Assembly (NCBI RefSeq): GCF_040892595.1
Contig: NZ_JBFRYB010000001.1
Span: forward strand, 558,001 to 622,000
DNA: 64,000 bases
Reading direction: 5' to 3'
Origin: Zhongshania sp. R06B22
GTDB lineage: Bacteria; Pseudomonadota; Gammaproteobacteria; Pseudomonadales; Spongiibacteraceae
The position numbers were made by a program, and so were the translations under genes. The notes beneath the pieces are model-generated. The model ran no database searches, had not been told where the DNA came from, and saw only the letters and a program-made list of their open reading frames with translations. Within the stretch, counting starts at the first letter, position 1, and the number at the start of each line of letters is the position of its first letter. Shown here one piece after another: positions 34,744 through 45,020 of the stretch.

Positions 34744-37539
34744 CTAGCGCGCTAACACGGAGGTATTTAATATTTCCTCAATATGCTGTTTATAACGCAT
34801 ATACACGCAGGTTTGCTGCGGCGGCATGATGCTAAGGTCGACTCGATCTAGGTGGTAATGTTGTGGTGCGTCGCTGAGGAGTTGCAGCTGTTTGGCTAGT
34901 TTATCAAATAATTCCTGGCCCGCTTGGGCGTAACTAAATAGCTGATCGCCGCAGCGCATATCAAACACTAAGCGTCCAGATTCTTGGATTTGCGCTATGG
35001 CCTCAAGGTGGATTTGTGGGTCTTTCTGGTGGTCGTAAACTGTACCGTCTAAGTCTGGTTTATATTCAGTTTTGGCTTCGCTGCGCCACTTGTCGTTTTC
35101 CTGATGTAGTTCAAATACATGATATTGATGTTTGCTCTGCTGCTGCTTTTTACATTGGTACAAAAACGCTAAGAGTGGTTGGATCAGCGCATCGGTGCTT
35201 GTATACGCGACGGTGTTGAAGTGCAGAGAGCCGCGTTCATCACGTAAAAACAGGTCGGCCTTAGGGCCTCTCCGATGGAAAAACACATAGCAGTCAGCGG
35301 TATTTGCGGTGTGGACGATATTGGCGAGGGCGGAGTTAGGAGCGCAGTAGCGGTCCATAATAATAGGGCTATATTCCGGCTGCCCGCGGCCAAGGCATTG
35401 AATCAGTGTGTCGTAGCCGGCCGCGTGAATACTTTGTAGCTCGTCGTTTTGCGATTGCAGAATATAAAAGCCATTGCTCAACTTTATGAGCAAGCGCTTA
35501 TTACTTGGTTTGGTGTAAAAAGCACGGTAGAGCAATTTGGGCAGATGCCGGATACCGTTGAGTAATTTATCGTCGGGGTCGTTAAAACATAGGGCATGTA
35601 TCATAGGTGGATGACTGCCGCTCGAGGCTGCAACCATCATTTGTTGATAGGTTCTAAATGCTTCCAGTAAGGCTTCTGCGCCTTTAAAGGCGATAGACGC
35701 AACTTCCCCCCAGCTATTGATAATGACGACCTCTATCTGATCAATAGGGTAGTTATTACTGTGGTTGCTGAGGCCAGCGGCACCAAGTGCATTTAGGGAG
35801 TGTTGTCCCAGATTAAGGTAAAACAGCATTGTCTCCGGCACTTTTGGCCGATTAAACGCTTCGTGTTTGTCAGGGTCAGCGGCGTAAGCGTGGCGCGGCA
35901 GATACTGACCTAAATGTTCTGCCAATCGACGCAAATCCGTTTCAGTTATCCCGTCTTGTCTACCATTGAGGCGCAGGCGGCTGTAGTCGTTGATGAGACC
36001 GTTGCAGTAACACCAACAGAGCAACTCGCTGAGGTGATCGTGCTCTTGCAATATGGCGTCAGCTTCAATGTCATGGCGGGCGCTAGTACTCACCGCCCAG
36101 CGGCGCTGGCTGCCGAAGCCGGACGAGTGGAAAAACAATTGCTCTTCCGACAGATCGGGTGCGATTCCGGGGTTTAGCCATTCAACTTTATAGCGCTTGC
36201 GCTCAAAGGCGGCGTATAGCTTGCGGCCCAGCAGCGTCATTTCTTGCGACTTGATCAGTGCCGGCCGTTTACTGCGTGCAGCAAAGTCTTGCAGAAACCG
36301 ATAGCTATTCGTTAGTTCAGCCACCAAAAAACGATGCTCTTCTCGCACTCGGCGTAATTTCCAGCGGCTGCGGGTATCGAGGTTGAGAAGTTGCTCTGGC
36401 CGCCACTGCCATTCCGTTATCAAATTTTGTAGTAGTTGCTGGCGCCACGTCGTATTGCTAGTACTGACCTGCGACAGCCGTATACCAACTTTGAAATAAA
36501 AGGCGCGACGTATTAATTCTAGGCGATCAAGTTCATTGCGCTCGCTCAAATAACTGGCCAGTCGTTGATACACCATAATATATGGGTCGAGGATGTCGGC
36601 GTCGGTTATGCCTTGATAAATAGAGCGTTTAAGACTCACACACAGCGGTAATACTCCAGGGAAGTCGCGCGCATAGGCCTCGGTGAGCAGTAATTTCAGA
36701 ACAGCTTTATAGGGTGAGCTAATCGCCTTATAGAGCTGCCAAACCCCGGCGCCGATAAACTCACCTGCAGGGATTTGTGAGACGCCACCGAAATCGATAG
36801 ATTCATGAGGGCCAACGAAACCCTGGGAATGGAGCAGGGCGATATATTCCTGATAATTAACCTCTTCCTCCGGTGGCACCAACCACCAGATTGGGTACCG
36901 TCCCGCCACCAGCAAAGCGCTGCGGTAAAATTCATCTAAGAGTAAAAAATGCTGACTGGTGCCCGCTGACTCAGCACTAATACGGTCGCGCTGCCCACGC
37001 CGAAACTGGTCGTTATTCATTAGGAAGAAGTGGATTTCTAATCCCAAGCTTTTTGCCCACTCAGAAATCGCGCCAGCCTTGTGGTAGAGCTTCTCTAAAC
37101 CGGCTTCATCGATGCTGGCGTGGTGGCAAAGCCATACATCTAAGTCAGAATTTTCTGCTTGCGCTATCGTGCCGCAGGAGCCCATCAGGAACACGCTGTG
37201 GATCAGCGGCGCGGCTTGGTCTTCGGGGCGGTATTCAACACTGCGGGCGATATTGTTGCGCACTCGATCCAAGGTCAAAGTATCGGGTTGATAGCCGTCG
37301 ATCCCGCAGGGTGCACTTAGGCTGTTATAGCCGGGTAATATGGGGTGGTTGATGTGAATTAGCAGTGGCAGTAAATCTAAAAATATTTGCTGTCGGGGGA
37401 GTAGTGCTGTGCGGGTGCGAATCAGGCGCTCACGATTTAGGTTTAAAAAACGCTCGCGAACCAACGCCAGTCCATCGTGGGTAATGCCACGATCGAACAA
37501 GGGGTTGTGGGGATAATTGTGGGTGGACGTATCCGCCAT
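34744..37539 (-). CDS. cyaA: Class I adenylate cyclase CyaA
   Basis: 931 residues. The N-terminal half is the catalytic nucleotidyltransferase-type domain with GSCGTIAQAENSDLDVWLCH, in which the Ser and the two Asp of SDLDVW bind the metal-ATP. The C-terminal half is the glucose-responsive regulatory region of the enterobacterial-type enzyme. It makes cyclic AMP for CRP signalling. It lies close to cyaY, as in other gammaproteobacteria, but a 1.5-kb repeat array separates them. Length is slightly above the 850 residues of E. coli CyaA and within the range for Pseudomonas-type enzymes. Confidence 0.95.
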   Translation of the reverse strand: MADTSTHNYPHNPLFDRGITHDGLALVRERFLNLNRERLIRTRTALLPRQQIFLDLLPLLIHINHPILPGYNSLSAPCGIDGYQPDTLTLDRVRNNIARSVEYRPEDQAAPLIHSVFLMGSCGTIAQAENSDLDVWLCHHASIDEAGLEKLYHKAGAISEWAKSLGLEIHFFLMNNDQFRRGQRDRISAESAGTSQHFLLLDEFYRSALLVAGRYPIWWLVPPEEEVNYQEYIALLHSQGFVGPHESIDFGGVSQIPAGEFIGAGVWQLYKAISSPYKAVLKLLLTEAYARDFPGVLPLCVSLKRSIYQGITDADILDPYIMVYQRLASYLSERNELDRLELIRRAFYFKVGIRLSQVSTSNTTWRQQLLQNLITEWQWRPEQLLNLDTRSRWKLRRVREEHRFLVAELTNSYRFLQDFAARSKRPALIKSQEMTLLGRKLYAAFERKRYKVEWLNPGIAPDLSEEQLFFHSSGFGSQRRWAVSTSARHDIEADAILQEHDHLSELLCWCYCNGLINDYSRLRLNGRQDGITETDLRRLAEHLGQYLPRHAYAADPDKHEAFNRPKVPETMLFYLNLGQHSLNALGAAGLSNHSNNYPIDQIEVVIINSWGEVASIAFKGAEALLEAFRTYQQMMVAASSGSHPPMIHALCFNDPDDKLLNGIRHLPKLLYRAFYTKPSNKRLLIKLSNGFYILQSQNDELQSIHAAGYDTLIQCLGRGQPEYSPIIMDRYCAPNSALANIVHTANTADCYVFFHRRGPKADLFLRDERGSLHFNTVAYTSTDALIQPLLAFLYQCKKQQQSKHQYHVFELHQENDKWRSEAKTEYKPDLDGTVYDHQKDPQIHLEAIAQIQESGRLVFDMRCGDQLFSYAQAGQELFDKLAKQLQLLSDAPQHYHLDRVDLSIMPPQQTCVYMRYKQHIEEILNTSVLAR

Positions 37540-37662
37540 GCTGTGTGACCCGATATAACGCTAGCACTACTTTACCGGCAATGACGACCTGTTGTCATGT
37601 ACGGTATTACCTCAGTCTATGGTGCTGCTATTAATGTGCTAGAGTTTGCGCTTATGCCGGTG

Positions 37663-39681
37663 TTATTCACAACGACTGAGTATTAGATGCCCCTGCCGAT
37701 CTACCCGAGCCTGCCATTTTTTTTCTAACCACAGGGTGGCAACCGCATCGCTAATCAGGGCAGGGCCATGGATAACTTGATCGCAGTTAAGCTGCGGTCG
37801 CTCGTAGCGCGGTACATTGGCTAGCGCTTGCGGGTTATTTTTCGTCGCTGCGATCATGACGGTTTGGGTTTCTACTGCTGAGGCAGGCGGACCTTCGGCA
37901 ATGCTAGGGAGGGTGATGGACAGGGTTTCTGCTCGTAAAGCCTGGCGAATATTAATCAGTTGGACTGGGATTGCCAGCTCATGTCCATAGAGTTCGCGGT
38001 GAGCGCGATGAAACCCGCGTTCGAGGCTGTCGAAATCTTCCTGCCATGCAATATTCAGAGTATAGGACTGCCCTAGGTAGCAAAGGTCGACTGTGGGGTG
38101 GGCAGTAATTTGATCGGGGTTAATACCCTCTGCCAATAACTGCTGACGGCCAGTGTCTGCCAGTTCGTCTAAGGCGCGGCGTAAATTCGCAGCATCGGTT
38201 TCTGCTAGACCAGTGTTGATCGTGCGGGAAAGTTGCCGCTCCCTTGGCGCTAACAGCATACCCAGCGCTGAAAAAACGCCCGCGTAGTTGGGTACAATAA
38301 TCTCTGGGCAGTTCAATGTATTGGCCAGCGCACAAATATGAAGGCCGCCCGCGCCACCAAAACAACATAGACTAAAATCTGCAGGATCATGGCCGCGTTG
38401 CACTGAGATTACTCGCAGCGCGCGCACCATATGTTCATTGGCAATATCGATAATCCCTTCGGCGGTGCTTTCAATGCTCACCCCAAGTGTCTTGGCAAGC
38501 TCGCCCACGGCTGCTCTTGCCGCATCGCAGTTTATCCCCATGGCGCCGCCCAGGCGCGCGCTGGCGGGTAGTCGTCCTAGCACCACATTGGCATCAGTGA
38601 CGGTAGGTTTTATACCCCCCTTGTTGTAGCAGGCAGGGCCGGGGTCAGCGCCTGCAGATTCTGGTCCTACCCGCAGCATGCCGCCCTCGTCGAGATAGGC
38701 AATAGAGCCGCCACCTGCGCCGATGGTATGCATATCAACCATTGGAACCGCCACCGGATAGGGCCCAATACGCCCTTCGTTAGTCAGCTTGATGTCGCCA
38801 TTAATCAAGGCCACATCGCTTGAGGTGCCCCCCATATCAAAGGTCATTAATTTAGGCCGATGCAATATTTGACCAAGGTGCTTGGCGGCGGCTAAACCGC
38901 CTGCAGGACCAGAGAGCAATAAATTCACGGCGCGCTGGGCGGCATTGGCGGCGTCGGTGGTGCCGCCAGAAGATTGCATTACTGAGATCGGCGTGGTTTT
39001 TAAGGCATCCTGTAAATTACCTAAATAAGTCGCCACTTTGGGGCCTAGCCACGCGTTAAGCCACGTTGCCATCCCGCGCTCGTACTCCTTGTATTCAGGC
39101 AACACCTCCGAGGAGCGTGATACAAAAACATCATCGGGAATATGCGCCGCAATAGCTTTTTCAAAATCAGGATTAATAAATGAGAATAATAGATTTATCG
39201 CTACTGCTTCGGGCTTAAGCGCCTTTAAGGAGGCACTAAGTGTGCTTAAGTCATCGGCAGTTAGTGCTTCGACAACGCTGCCATCAGCGCCTAATCGGCC
39301 ACCGGTCTCTAGGCACAACGATTTTGGAACAGGAACCGTCTTTGCTCGGGGCCTGAGATCGTAAAGTGCTTCTCGGGTTTGCCGAGCAATGGTCAATGTA
39401 TCGGCAAAACCGCGGTTGGTAATAAAAACGGTCTTTGCACCCTTGCCCTCTAAGGCCGCGTTTGTTGCAACGGTTGAGCCGTGAACAACCACCAAGCGAC
39501 CGGCTTCAACTAAATCCATCAAACCCAATTCGCGAATACCATTTAAGATGGCGAGTTCAGGATTATCTGGCGTGGATGGGCATTTAAAGCAGCGAATTTG
39601 CTGATCTTGAAATAACACAAAATCAGTAAACGTACCGCCGGTATCAACACCAAGATAAGCAAGTGGGGCTAGCTTAGACAT
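37663..39681 (-). CDS. Hydantoinase/oxoprolinase family protein (HyuA-like)
   Basis: 672 residues. The N-terminal Hydant_A_N domain has GVDTGGTFTDFVL (residues 11-23). The central hydantoinase A domain contains MTFDMGGTSSDVALI and GAGGGSIAY, and the end resembles the acetone-carboxylase-like C-terminal region. Family members open cyclic amides (hydantoins, 5-oxoproline) or act in acetone carboxylation using ATP. Most work with a HyuB partner encoded next door, which is absent here: the gene is flanked by cyaA and a repeat array. A single-chain or distant-partner activity is possible. The substrate cannot be assigned. Confidence 0.85.
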   Translation of the reverse strand: MSKLAPLAYLGVDTGGTFTDFVLFQDQQIRCFKCPSTPDNPELAILNGIRELGLMDLVEAGRLVVVHGSTVATNAALEGKGAKTVFITNRGFADTLTIARQTREALYDLRPRAKTVPVPKSLCLETGGRLGADGSVVEALTADDLSTLSASLKALKPEAVAINLLFSFINPDFEKAIAAHIPDDVFVSRSSEVLPEYKEYERGMATWLNAWLGPKVATYLGNLQDALKTTPISVMQSSGGTTDAANAAQRAVNLLLSGPAGGLAAAKHLGQILHRPKLMTFDMGGTSSDVALINGDIKLTNEGRIGPYPVAVPMVDMHTIGAGGGSIAYLDEGGMLRVGPESAGADPGPACYNKGGIKPTVTDANVVLGRLPASARLGGAMGINCDAARAAVGELAKTLGVSIESTAEGIIDIANEHMVRALRVISVQRGHDPADFSLCCFGGAGGLHICALANTLNCPEIIVPNYAGVFSALGMLLAPRERQLSRTINTGLAETDAANLRRALDELADTGRQQLLAEGINPDQITAHPTVDLCYLGQSYTLNIAWQEDFDSLERGFHRAHRELYGHELAIPVQLINIRQALRAETLSITLPSIAEGPPASAVETQTVMIAATKNNPQALANVPRYERPQLNCDQVIHGPALISDAVATLWLEKKWQARVDRQGHLILSRCE

Positions 39682-39767
39682 AGCAAACTCGAATTAGGAC
39701 ATAGCGCTATTGTCGCTAGCCAAGCGGCGTTTGTCATTGTTTGGTGGTGGATTCGCTTTGCTCATAT

Positions 39768-40830
39768 GGATCCCCGATCGGGGCCGGGGATGACCGGAGT
39801 TATTTGTGATCGTAGAATTCTTGTACGAATGCCGCTTTGATCCGAACTGCAATCAGCGTTGAGCTTCGCATACTCCTTCATCGTCATCCCCAACTTGATT
39901 GGGGATCCATAAACCTCGGGCTATGGGCCAGCACATCTCACGCAGGATCACAGGCATTCGCTGCGTTCATATGGATACGCGATGGGGGTCGTGTATGACG
40001 GTAGTTTTTGGGACCGGGTATGACGTGAGCATCAAAATGGTTTTGGAGCACGTCAGGTATAGTCGGACTATTGAATGGCTGCCCCAGCGCTTCATTGTAT
40101 CCACCGTCGTCATCCCAGCTTGATTGGGGATCCATAGACCTCTGTCTACGGTCAAGTGCATCTCACTCAGGATCTAAGGCATTCGCTGCGCTCATATGGA
40201 TACCCGATCGGAGTCGGGTATGACGGTGGTTTTTGGGACCGGGTATGACGTGAGCATCAAAATGGTTTTGGAGCACGTCACGTATAGTCGGACTATTGAA
40301 TGGCTGCCCCGACGTTTCATTGTATCCACTGTCGTCATCCCCAACTTGATTGGGGATCCATAGACCTCTGTCTACGGGCCAGTGCATCTCACTCAGGATC
40401 TAAGGCATTCGCTGCGCTCACATGGATACCCGATCGGAGTCGGGTATGACGGTAGTTTTTGGGACCGGGTATGACGTGAGCATCAAAATGGTTTTGGAGC
40501 ACGTCAGGTATAGTCGGACTATTGAATGGCTGCCCCAGCGCTTCATTGTATCCACCGTCGTCATCCCCAGCTTGATTGGGGATCCATAAACCTCTGGCTA
40601 CGGGCCAGTGCATCTCACTCAGGATCTAAGGCATTCGCTGCGCTCATATGGATACACGATCGGGGTCGGGTATGACGGTGGTTTTTGGGACCGTGTATGA
40701 CGTGAGCATCAAAATGGTTTTGGAGCACGTCACGTATAGCCGGACTATTGAATGGCTGCCCCGACGTTTCATTGTATCGACTGTCGTCATCCCCAGCTTG
40801 ACTGGGGATCCATAGACCTCGGGCTATAGG
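39768..40830. repeat. Tandem array 2: four 225-226-bp units (hyuA-mutM gap)
   Basis: GGGGATCCATA recurs at 39901, 40126, 40352, 40578 and 40804, i.e. periods of 225, 226, 226 and 226 bp; the first unit lacks one C. Each unit carries a GGATACCCGATCGGAGTCGGGTATGACGG-type hairpin and a CATCCCCAACTTGATTGGGGATCC-type hairpin, flanking a 130-bp body. Copies are nearly identical, so amplification is recent or homogenised. The 74-residue frames repeated in this array are by-products of the 226-bp period. Confidence 0.93.
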
Positions 40831-40955
40831 GGCCCTGTAAAGTTCTAAAGCAGTCATACATCCAAAAGTTAACAATGCTTCTATGCCCACGCATTACGGC
40901 AGCCACCAAGCTGATATACAATCGGCATCCACAAATAATCCTGAAAGAGAATGTT

Positions 40956-41774
40956 GTGCCTGAATTACCCGAAGTCGAAACCGTGAAGCGCGGTATTGAG
41001 CCGCATCTTGTGGCGAGACGTTTTGAAAAAGTCGTCGTTCGAGATCATCGTCTTCGCTGGCCGGTCGATCCTAATTTAGCGGATCATTTGCTGGGCCATG
41101 AGATCCTCAGTGTAGAGCGGCGAGCGAAATACGTTTTGGTACGCTTAGCCACTGGGTATTTGGTAATACATCTAGGTATGTCGGGCCGCTTGTACTTTGT
41201 CAGCGCCGACACGCCGGTTGCCAAGCACGACCATCTAGATTGGCAACTGAATGATGGCCAGGTATTGCGTTACACCGATCCACGGCGGTTTGGCGCGGTG
41301 ATTTGGATCGCGGGCGATGACGTGTCGGCACATAAGTTATTTGCCCTACTTGGACCTGAGCCCCTGCAGGAAGAATTTGATGCCAAGTACCTATTTAAGC
41401 GCTCAAGAAAGCGTAAAGTGCCGATAAAGAGCTTTTTGATGAATGCACATGTAGTTGTGGGTGTCGGGAATATCTACGCCAACGAAGCGCTTTTTATGGC
41501 GGGCATATCACCTCTTCGTGAGGCCGGTAGCATTAGTCTCGCTCGCTATACCCGTTTAGTGAGCGCGGTAAAACAGGTGCTCGAAAAAGCGATAGCGCAG
41601 GGCGGTACGACCTTAAAAGACTTCGTGGGCGGGGATGGCAAGCCGGGATACTTTAAGCAAGAACTGCAAGTCTACGGTCGCGGCGGCGAAGCATGCGCAA
41701 ACTGTGCAAAATTACTGCAAGAAATTAAATTGGCGCAGCGCACAACGGTGTTTTGTATAACATGCCAGCGCTAG
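40956..41774 (+). CDS. mutM: Formamidopyrimidine-DNA glycosylase MutM (Fpg)
   Basis: 272 residues from a GTG at 40956 (read as Met-Pro-Glu-Leu-Pro-Glu-Val-Glu). This start is fixed by chemistry: the processed N-terminal proline is the catalytic nucleophile and the following Glu is also catalytic. GAAAGAGA lies upstream. The helix-two-turn-helix (VGNIYANEALF) and C-terminal zinc finger (CANC...CITC) are intact. It removes oxidised guanine from DNA. The frame is open further upstream but only into repeat-flanking sequence. Confidence 0.95.
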   Translation: MPELPEVETVKRGIEPHLVARRFEKVVVRDHRLRWPVDPNLADHLLGHEILSVERRAKYVLVRLATGYLVIHLGMSGRLYFVSADTPVAKHDHLDWQLNDGQVLRYTDPRRFGAVIWIAGDDVSAHKLFALLGPEPLQEEFDAKYLFKRSRKRKVPIKSFLMNAHVVVGVGNIYANEALFMAGISPLREAGSISLARYTRLVSAVKQVLEKAIAQGGTTLKDFVGGDGKPGYFKQELQVYGRGGEACANCAKLLQEIKLAQRTTVFCITCQR

Positions 41775-41849
41775 ATGGTTGAATATTTATGACGTCTGGA
41801 TACTGAGCTGGTGCACTAGATTCTGCGTGGTTTGTTGCAGGTCATAGCA

Positions 41850-42320
41850 CGAGGTCTATGGATCCCCAATCAAGTTGGGGATGACGAAGGTCTGGGACTT
41901 TATACTTGGTACCCACTTTCTAAGCCCCTCCACGGTCATACCCGACTCGATCGGGTATCCATGTGAGCGAAGCGAATGCCTTTGATCTTTCCGGAGTACG
42001 CATTCACTCATAGCCCGAGGTCTATGGATCCCCAATCAAGTTGGGGATGACGAAGGTGTGAAACTTTATACTTGGTACCCACTTTCTAAGCCCCTGCACG
42101 GTCATACCCGACTCGATCGGGTATCCATGTGAGCGAAGCGAATGCCTTTGATCTTTCCGGAGTACGCATTCACTCGAAGCCCGCGGGCTATGGATCCCCA
42201 GTCAAGCTGGGGATGACGAAGGTCTGGGACTTTGTACTTTGCACCCGCGTTCTAGCCCCTGCACGGTCATACCCGACCCCGATCGGGTATCCATGTGAGC
42301 GAAAGCGAATGCCTTATAAC
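41850..42320. repeat. Tandem array 3: 166-bp units (mutM-ggt gap)
   Basis: GGATCCCCA(A/G)TCAAG recurs at 41860, 42026 and 42192, exactly 166 bp apart, giving two full units and a partial third. Each unit holds a TTGGGG-type hairpin and an ATACCCGA...TCGGGTAT-type hairpin followed by GTGAGCGAAGCGAATGCC. It occupies almost the whole gap, and no gene is seen within it. Confidence 0.9.
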
Positions 42321-42339
42321 CTCTCACCAATGTATAAAA

Positions 42340-44094
42340 TCAAAACCCCAGCACTTGCCCCTCTCTGCGAGGATCGGCAGCGCCTTCTAAGCCTGACTCT
42401 TTAATCACAATTCCATGTAAGCCGCTGGTTTGATCGCGCTCTGTAAATTGGTGGCCGCGCAGCTGTAGCTCATTTTTTACTTCCTCTGAAAAGCGGCCGG
42501 TCTCTAACTCGGTAGTATCGCCCATGGCAATCACATGCCCTGCGCTTATTGCGTGGGCAATATCTTCGTCTTCAGCGAGAATGCGATAAAGACTAGCCGC
42601 GACATAATCAATAATACGTGCACCACCGGGCGAGCCGATCGCCAGCAGCGGCTTATCATCCTTAAAAACGATCATAGGTGACATCGATGAGCGCGGGCGT
42701 TTTCCAGCCTGAATGCGATTTGCTATTTTGCTGCCATCAGCATTTTCAGGGGTGAAGGAAAAATCAGTGAGCTGATTGTTAAGTAAAAAACCATCGACAA
42801 AAATACGTGAGCCAAAGGCGGTTTCAATACTACTTGTCATGCTCAGTACATTGCCATTGGCGTCCACAATGCTGAAATGGCTGGTAGAGGGAAGCTCGGG
42901 TGACGCACTCCTTATCCGGATTGGCGCCGCAGGCGGTTTCCCGGCGGCAACGCTCAAAGCGCGTTTTTCAATATCAATTAGAGCCGCCCTTTGGTTTAAA
43001 TACCCCGAGTCCACCAACCCAGCGGTCGGAACTTCCACGAAATCAGGATCGGCTACAAAGGCATTCCGATCTTCGAATGCCAGCCGCGATGCCTCGATAA
43101 AGGTATGTAAAAAATCCGCCTCTGAGAATGCTGGGCTGCGATCTTCGACTGCTTCAATCATTTTTAAAATGGCGATAACCGTGGTGCCGCCAGACGAGGG
43201 TGGCGGTGCGCCACAGACTTTGTACGAGCGAAAGGTGGCGCATACCGGTGCTCTTTCGCTAGCTTTGTAATTCGCTAAGTCTGACTTGCGTAATAAACCA
43301 GCGCGGTTTGGGTCTGACTTAACCGCTTTGACGATATTGTTCGCGATATCACCTTTATAAAAGACCGCACTACCTTTGGAAGCTATCTTCGATAACGCTC
43401 TAGCGTAGGCAGGATTTTTAAGTACCGTGCCAATAGGTTTCGGCGTCTTCGCATCGCTAAAGAAATAAGACTCAATGGCCGGGTTAACTGCCACCTTCGG
43501 CATTTTCACAAGCAGGGTATGTAAGCGGGGCGATACAATAAATCCATTGCTCGCTAGTGAAATTGCGGGAGCAAACAACGCCTCCCACGGTAGCTTGCCG
43601 AACTTATTATGTGAAGCTTCCAGCATAGCTAATACACCGGGAACGCCAACTGAATAGCCCCCGATAACAGCATCAAAGAATCCCATCGGCTGACTGTCTG
43701 ACGTTAAAAAGTGATTTTCATCAACTAATTGCGGCGCGGTTTCCCTGCCATCCCAGCTACTTAGCTGCTTTTGGCTCGCATCCCAATACAGCATGAATGC
43801 ACCGCCGCCGATACCCGAGGACTGTGGCTCTACAAGACCAAGCACTAATTGCGCTGCGATGCCCGCGTCGATAGCCGAGCCTCCGGCGCGCAATATCTTT
43901 TCCGCGGTATAAGTGGCGTAAGGATTGGCGGTAACTGCCATTGCGGATTTGGCGCTGACGGTGGTGGTATCCCTAAATCCACTAGCGGCCTCGGGAATAA
44001 TGACCGGATCGCTGGCGTAGGTTGCGGAACTCATCGCCGCAAATAGAATGGCTGCAGTAATTGAAAGGCGTGGTTTATTAAAAAACGTAGACAT
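42340..44094 (-). CDS. ggt: Gamma-glutamyltransferase (glutathione hydrolase)
   Basis: 584 residues from the ATG at 44094, which gives a normal signal peptide (cleavage near TYA-SDP) for periplasmic export. Family motifs: GGSAIDAGIAAQLVLGLVEPQSSGIGGGAF near the N-terminus, PPPSSGGTT, and the autoprocessing site before the nucleophile Thr404 in LPSTSHFSIVD. The enzyme cleaves and transfers the gamma-glutamyl group of glutathione. An extra 20 codons upstream to 44154 are open but would hide the signal peptide. The last codons reach into the edge of repeat array 3. Confidence 0.92.
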   Translation of the reverse strand: MSTFFNKPRLSITAAILFAAMSSATYASDPVIIPEAASGFRDTTTVSAKSAMAVTANPYATYTAEKILRAGGSAIDAGIAAQLVLGLVEPQSSGIGGGAFMLYWDASQKQLSSWDGRETAPQLVDENHFLTSDSQPMGFFDAVIGGYSVGVPGVLAMLEASHNKFGKLPWEALFAPAISLASNGFIVSPRLHTLLVKMPKVAVNPAIESYFFSDAKTPKPIGTVLKNPAYARALSKIASKGSAVFYKGDIANNIVKAVKSDPNRAGLLRKSDLANYKASERAPVCATFRSYKVCGAPPPSSGGTTVIAILKMIEAVEDRSPAFSEADFLHTFIEASRLAFEDRNAFVADPDFVEVPTAGLVDSGYLNQRAALIDIEKRALSVAAGKPPAAPIRIRSASPELPSTSHFSIVDANGNVLSMTSSIETAFGSRIFVDGFLLNNQLTDFSFTPENADGSKIANRIQAGKRPRSSMSPMIVFKDDKPLLAIGSPGGARIIDYVAASLYRILAEDEDIAHAISAGHVIAMGDTTELETGRFSEEVKNELQLRGHQFTERDQTSGLHGIVIKESGLEGAADPRREGQVLGF

Positions 44095-44194
44095 GGCAAG
44101 ATTCGCAGAAAATGAGATCAAAGGCAGCTTGCCACGCTGCAAGAAAAAGCGCAAAGGAGAGGCTCCTGAAAAAGCTCGTGAACCGATGCTAACC

Positions 44195-44975
44195 CACCGT
44201 CATCCTATGTTCGCATCGGCCTATGCTAAGACCTCGTTATCCCCGAATCACCCGGTACTAAATTAAAACCCCGTCATCCCCGACTCACACGCTCCTAAAC
44301 TAAACCCTCCGTCATCCCCGACCCCGATCGGGGATCCACGTGAGCGTAAGCGAATGCCGTTGATTTTAACGAAGTGCGTTCCAGCTCAAGGCCCGAAGGC
44401 TGTGGATCCCCAATCAAGTTGAGGATGACGGCATAAATGAGCTGAAGAGCCCCGTCATTCCCGATGCATATGCTGCTAACTGTAAAACCTGTCATCCCCG
44501 ACCCCGATCGGGGATCCACGTGAGCGAAGCGAATACCGTTGATTTTAACGAAGTGCGTTCCAGCTCAAGGCCCGAAGGCTGTGGATCCCCAATCAAGCTG
44601 GGGATGACGGTATAAACGAGTTGAAGAGCCCCGTCATCCCCGACTCACACGCTCCTAAACTAAACCCTCTGTCATCCCCGACCCCGAACGGGGATCCATG
44701 TGAGCGTAAGCGAATGCCGTTGATTTTAACGAAGTGCGTTCCAACTCAAAGCCCGAGAGATATGGATCCCCAATCAAGTTGGGGATGACGGCATAAATGA
44801 GCTGAAGAGCCCTGTCATTCCCGATGCATATGCTGCTAACTGTAAAACCTGTCATCCCCGACCCCGATCGGGGATCCATGTGAGCGCTAGCGAATGCTTT
44901 TGATTTTAACGAAGTGCGTTCCAACTCAAAGCCCGAGGCTTATGGATACTCAATCGAGTTGAGGATGACGGCCAA
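44195..44975. repeat. Tandem array 4: 180-bp units in alternating types (ggt-GIY-YIG gap)
   Basis: GTCATCCCCGACCCCGA starts at 44311, 44491, 44671 and 44851, exactly 180 bp apart. The linker just before each start alternates: type A (CACACGCTCCTAAAC) before units 1 and 3, type B (GCATATGCTGCTAAC) before units 2 and 4. The true period is therefore a 360-bp dimer present twice. Degenerate remnants lie at 44195-44310. No gene is seen in this 926-bp gap. Confidence 0.92.
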
Positions 44976-45020
44976 GAAGTGTGCTGTAACTAAATTGGTG
45001 TAGGCGCCAACCTGCATCAT

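Noticed and set aside
39937-40890. Four similar 74-91-residue minus-strand reading frames
   Set aside because: They recur at the 226-bp array period, shift with it, and consist of hairpin-repeat sequence translated (LWIPNQAGDD). No ribosome sites or family.
44295-44924. Minus-strand frames containing DPRSGSGMT
   Set aside because: Translation of the GTCATCCCCGACCCCGATC hairpin; the same peptide appears wherever the repeat does.
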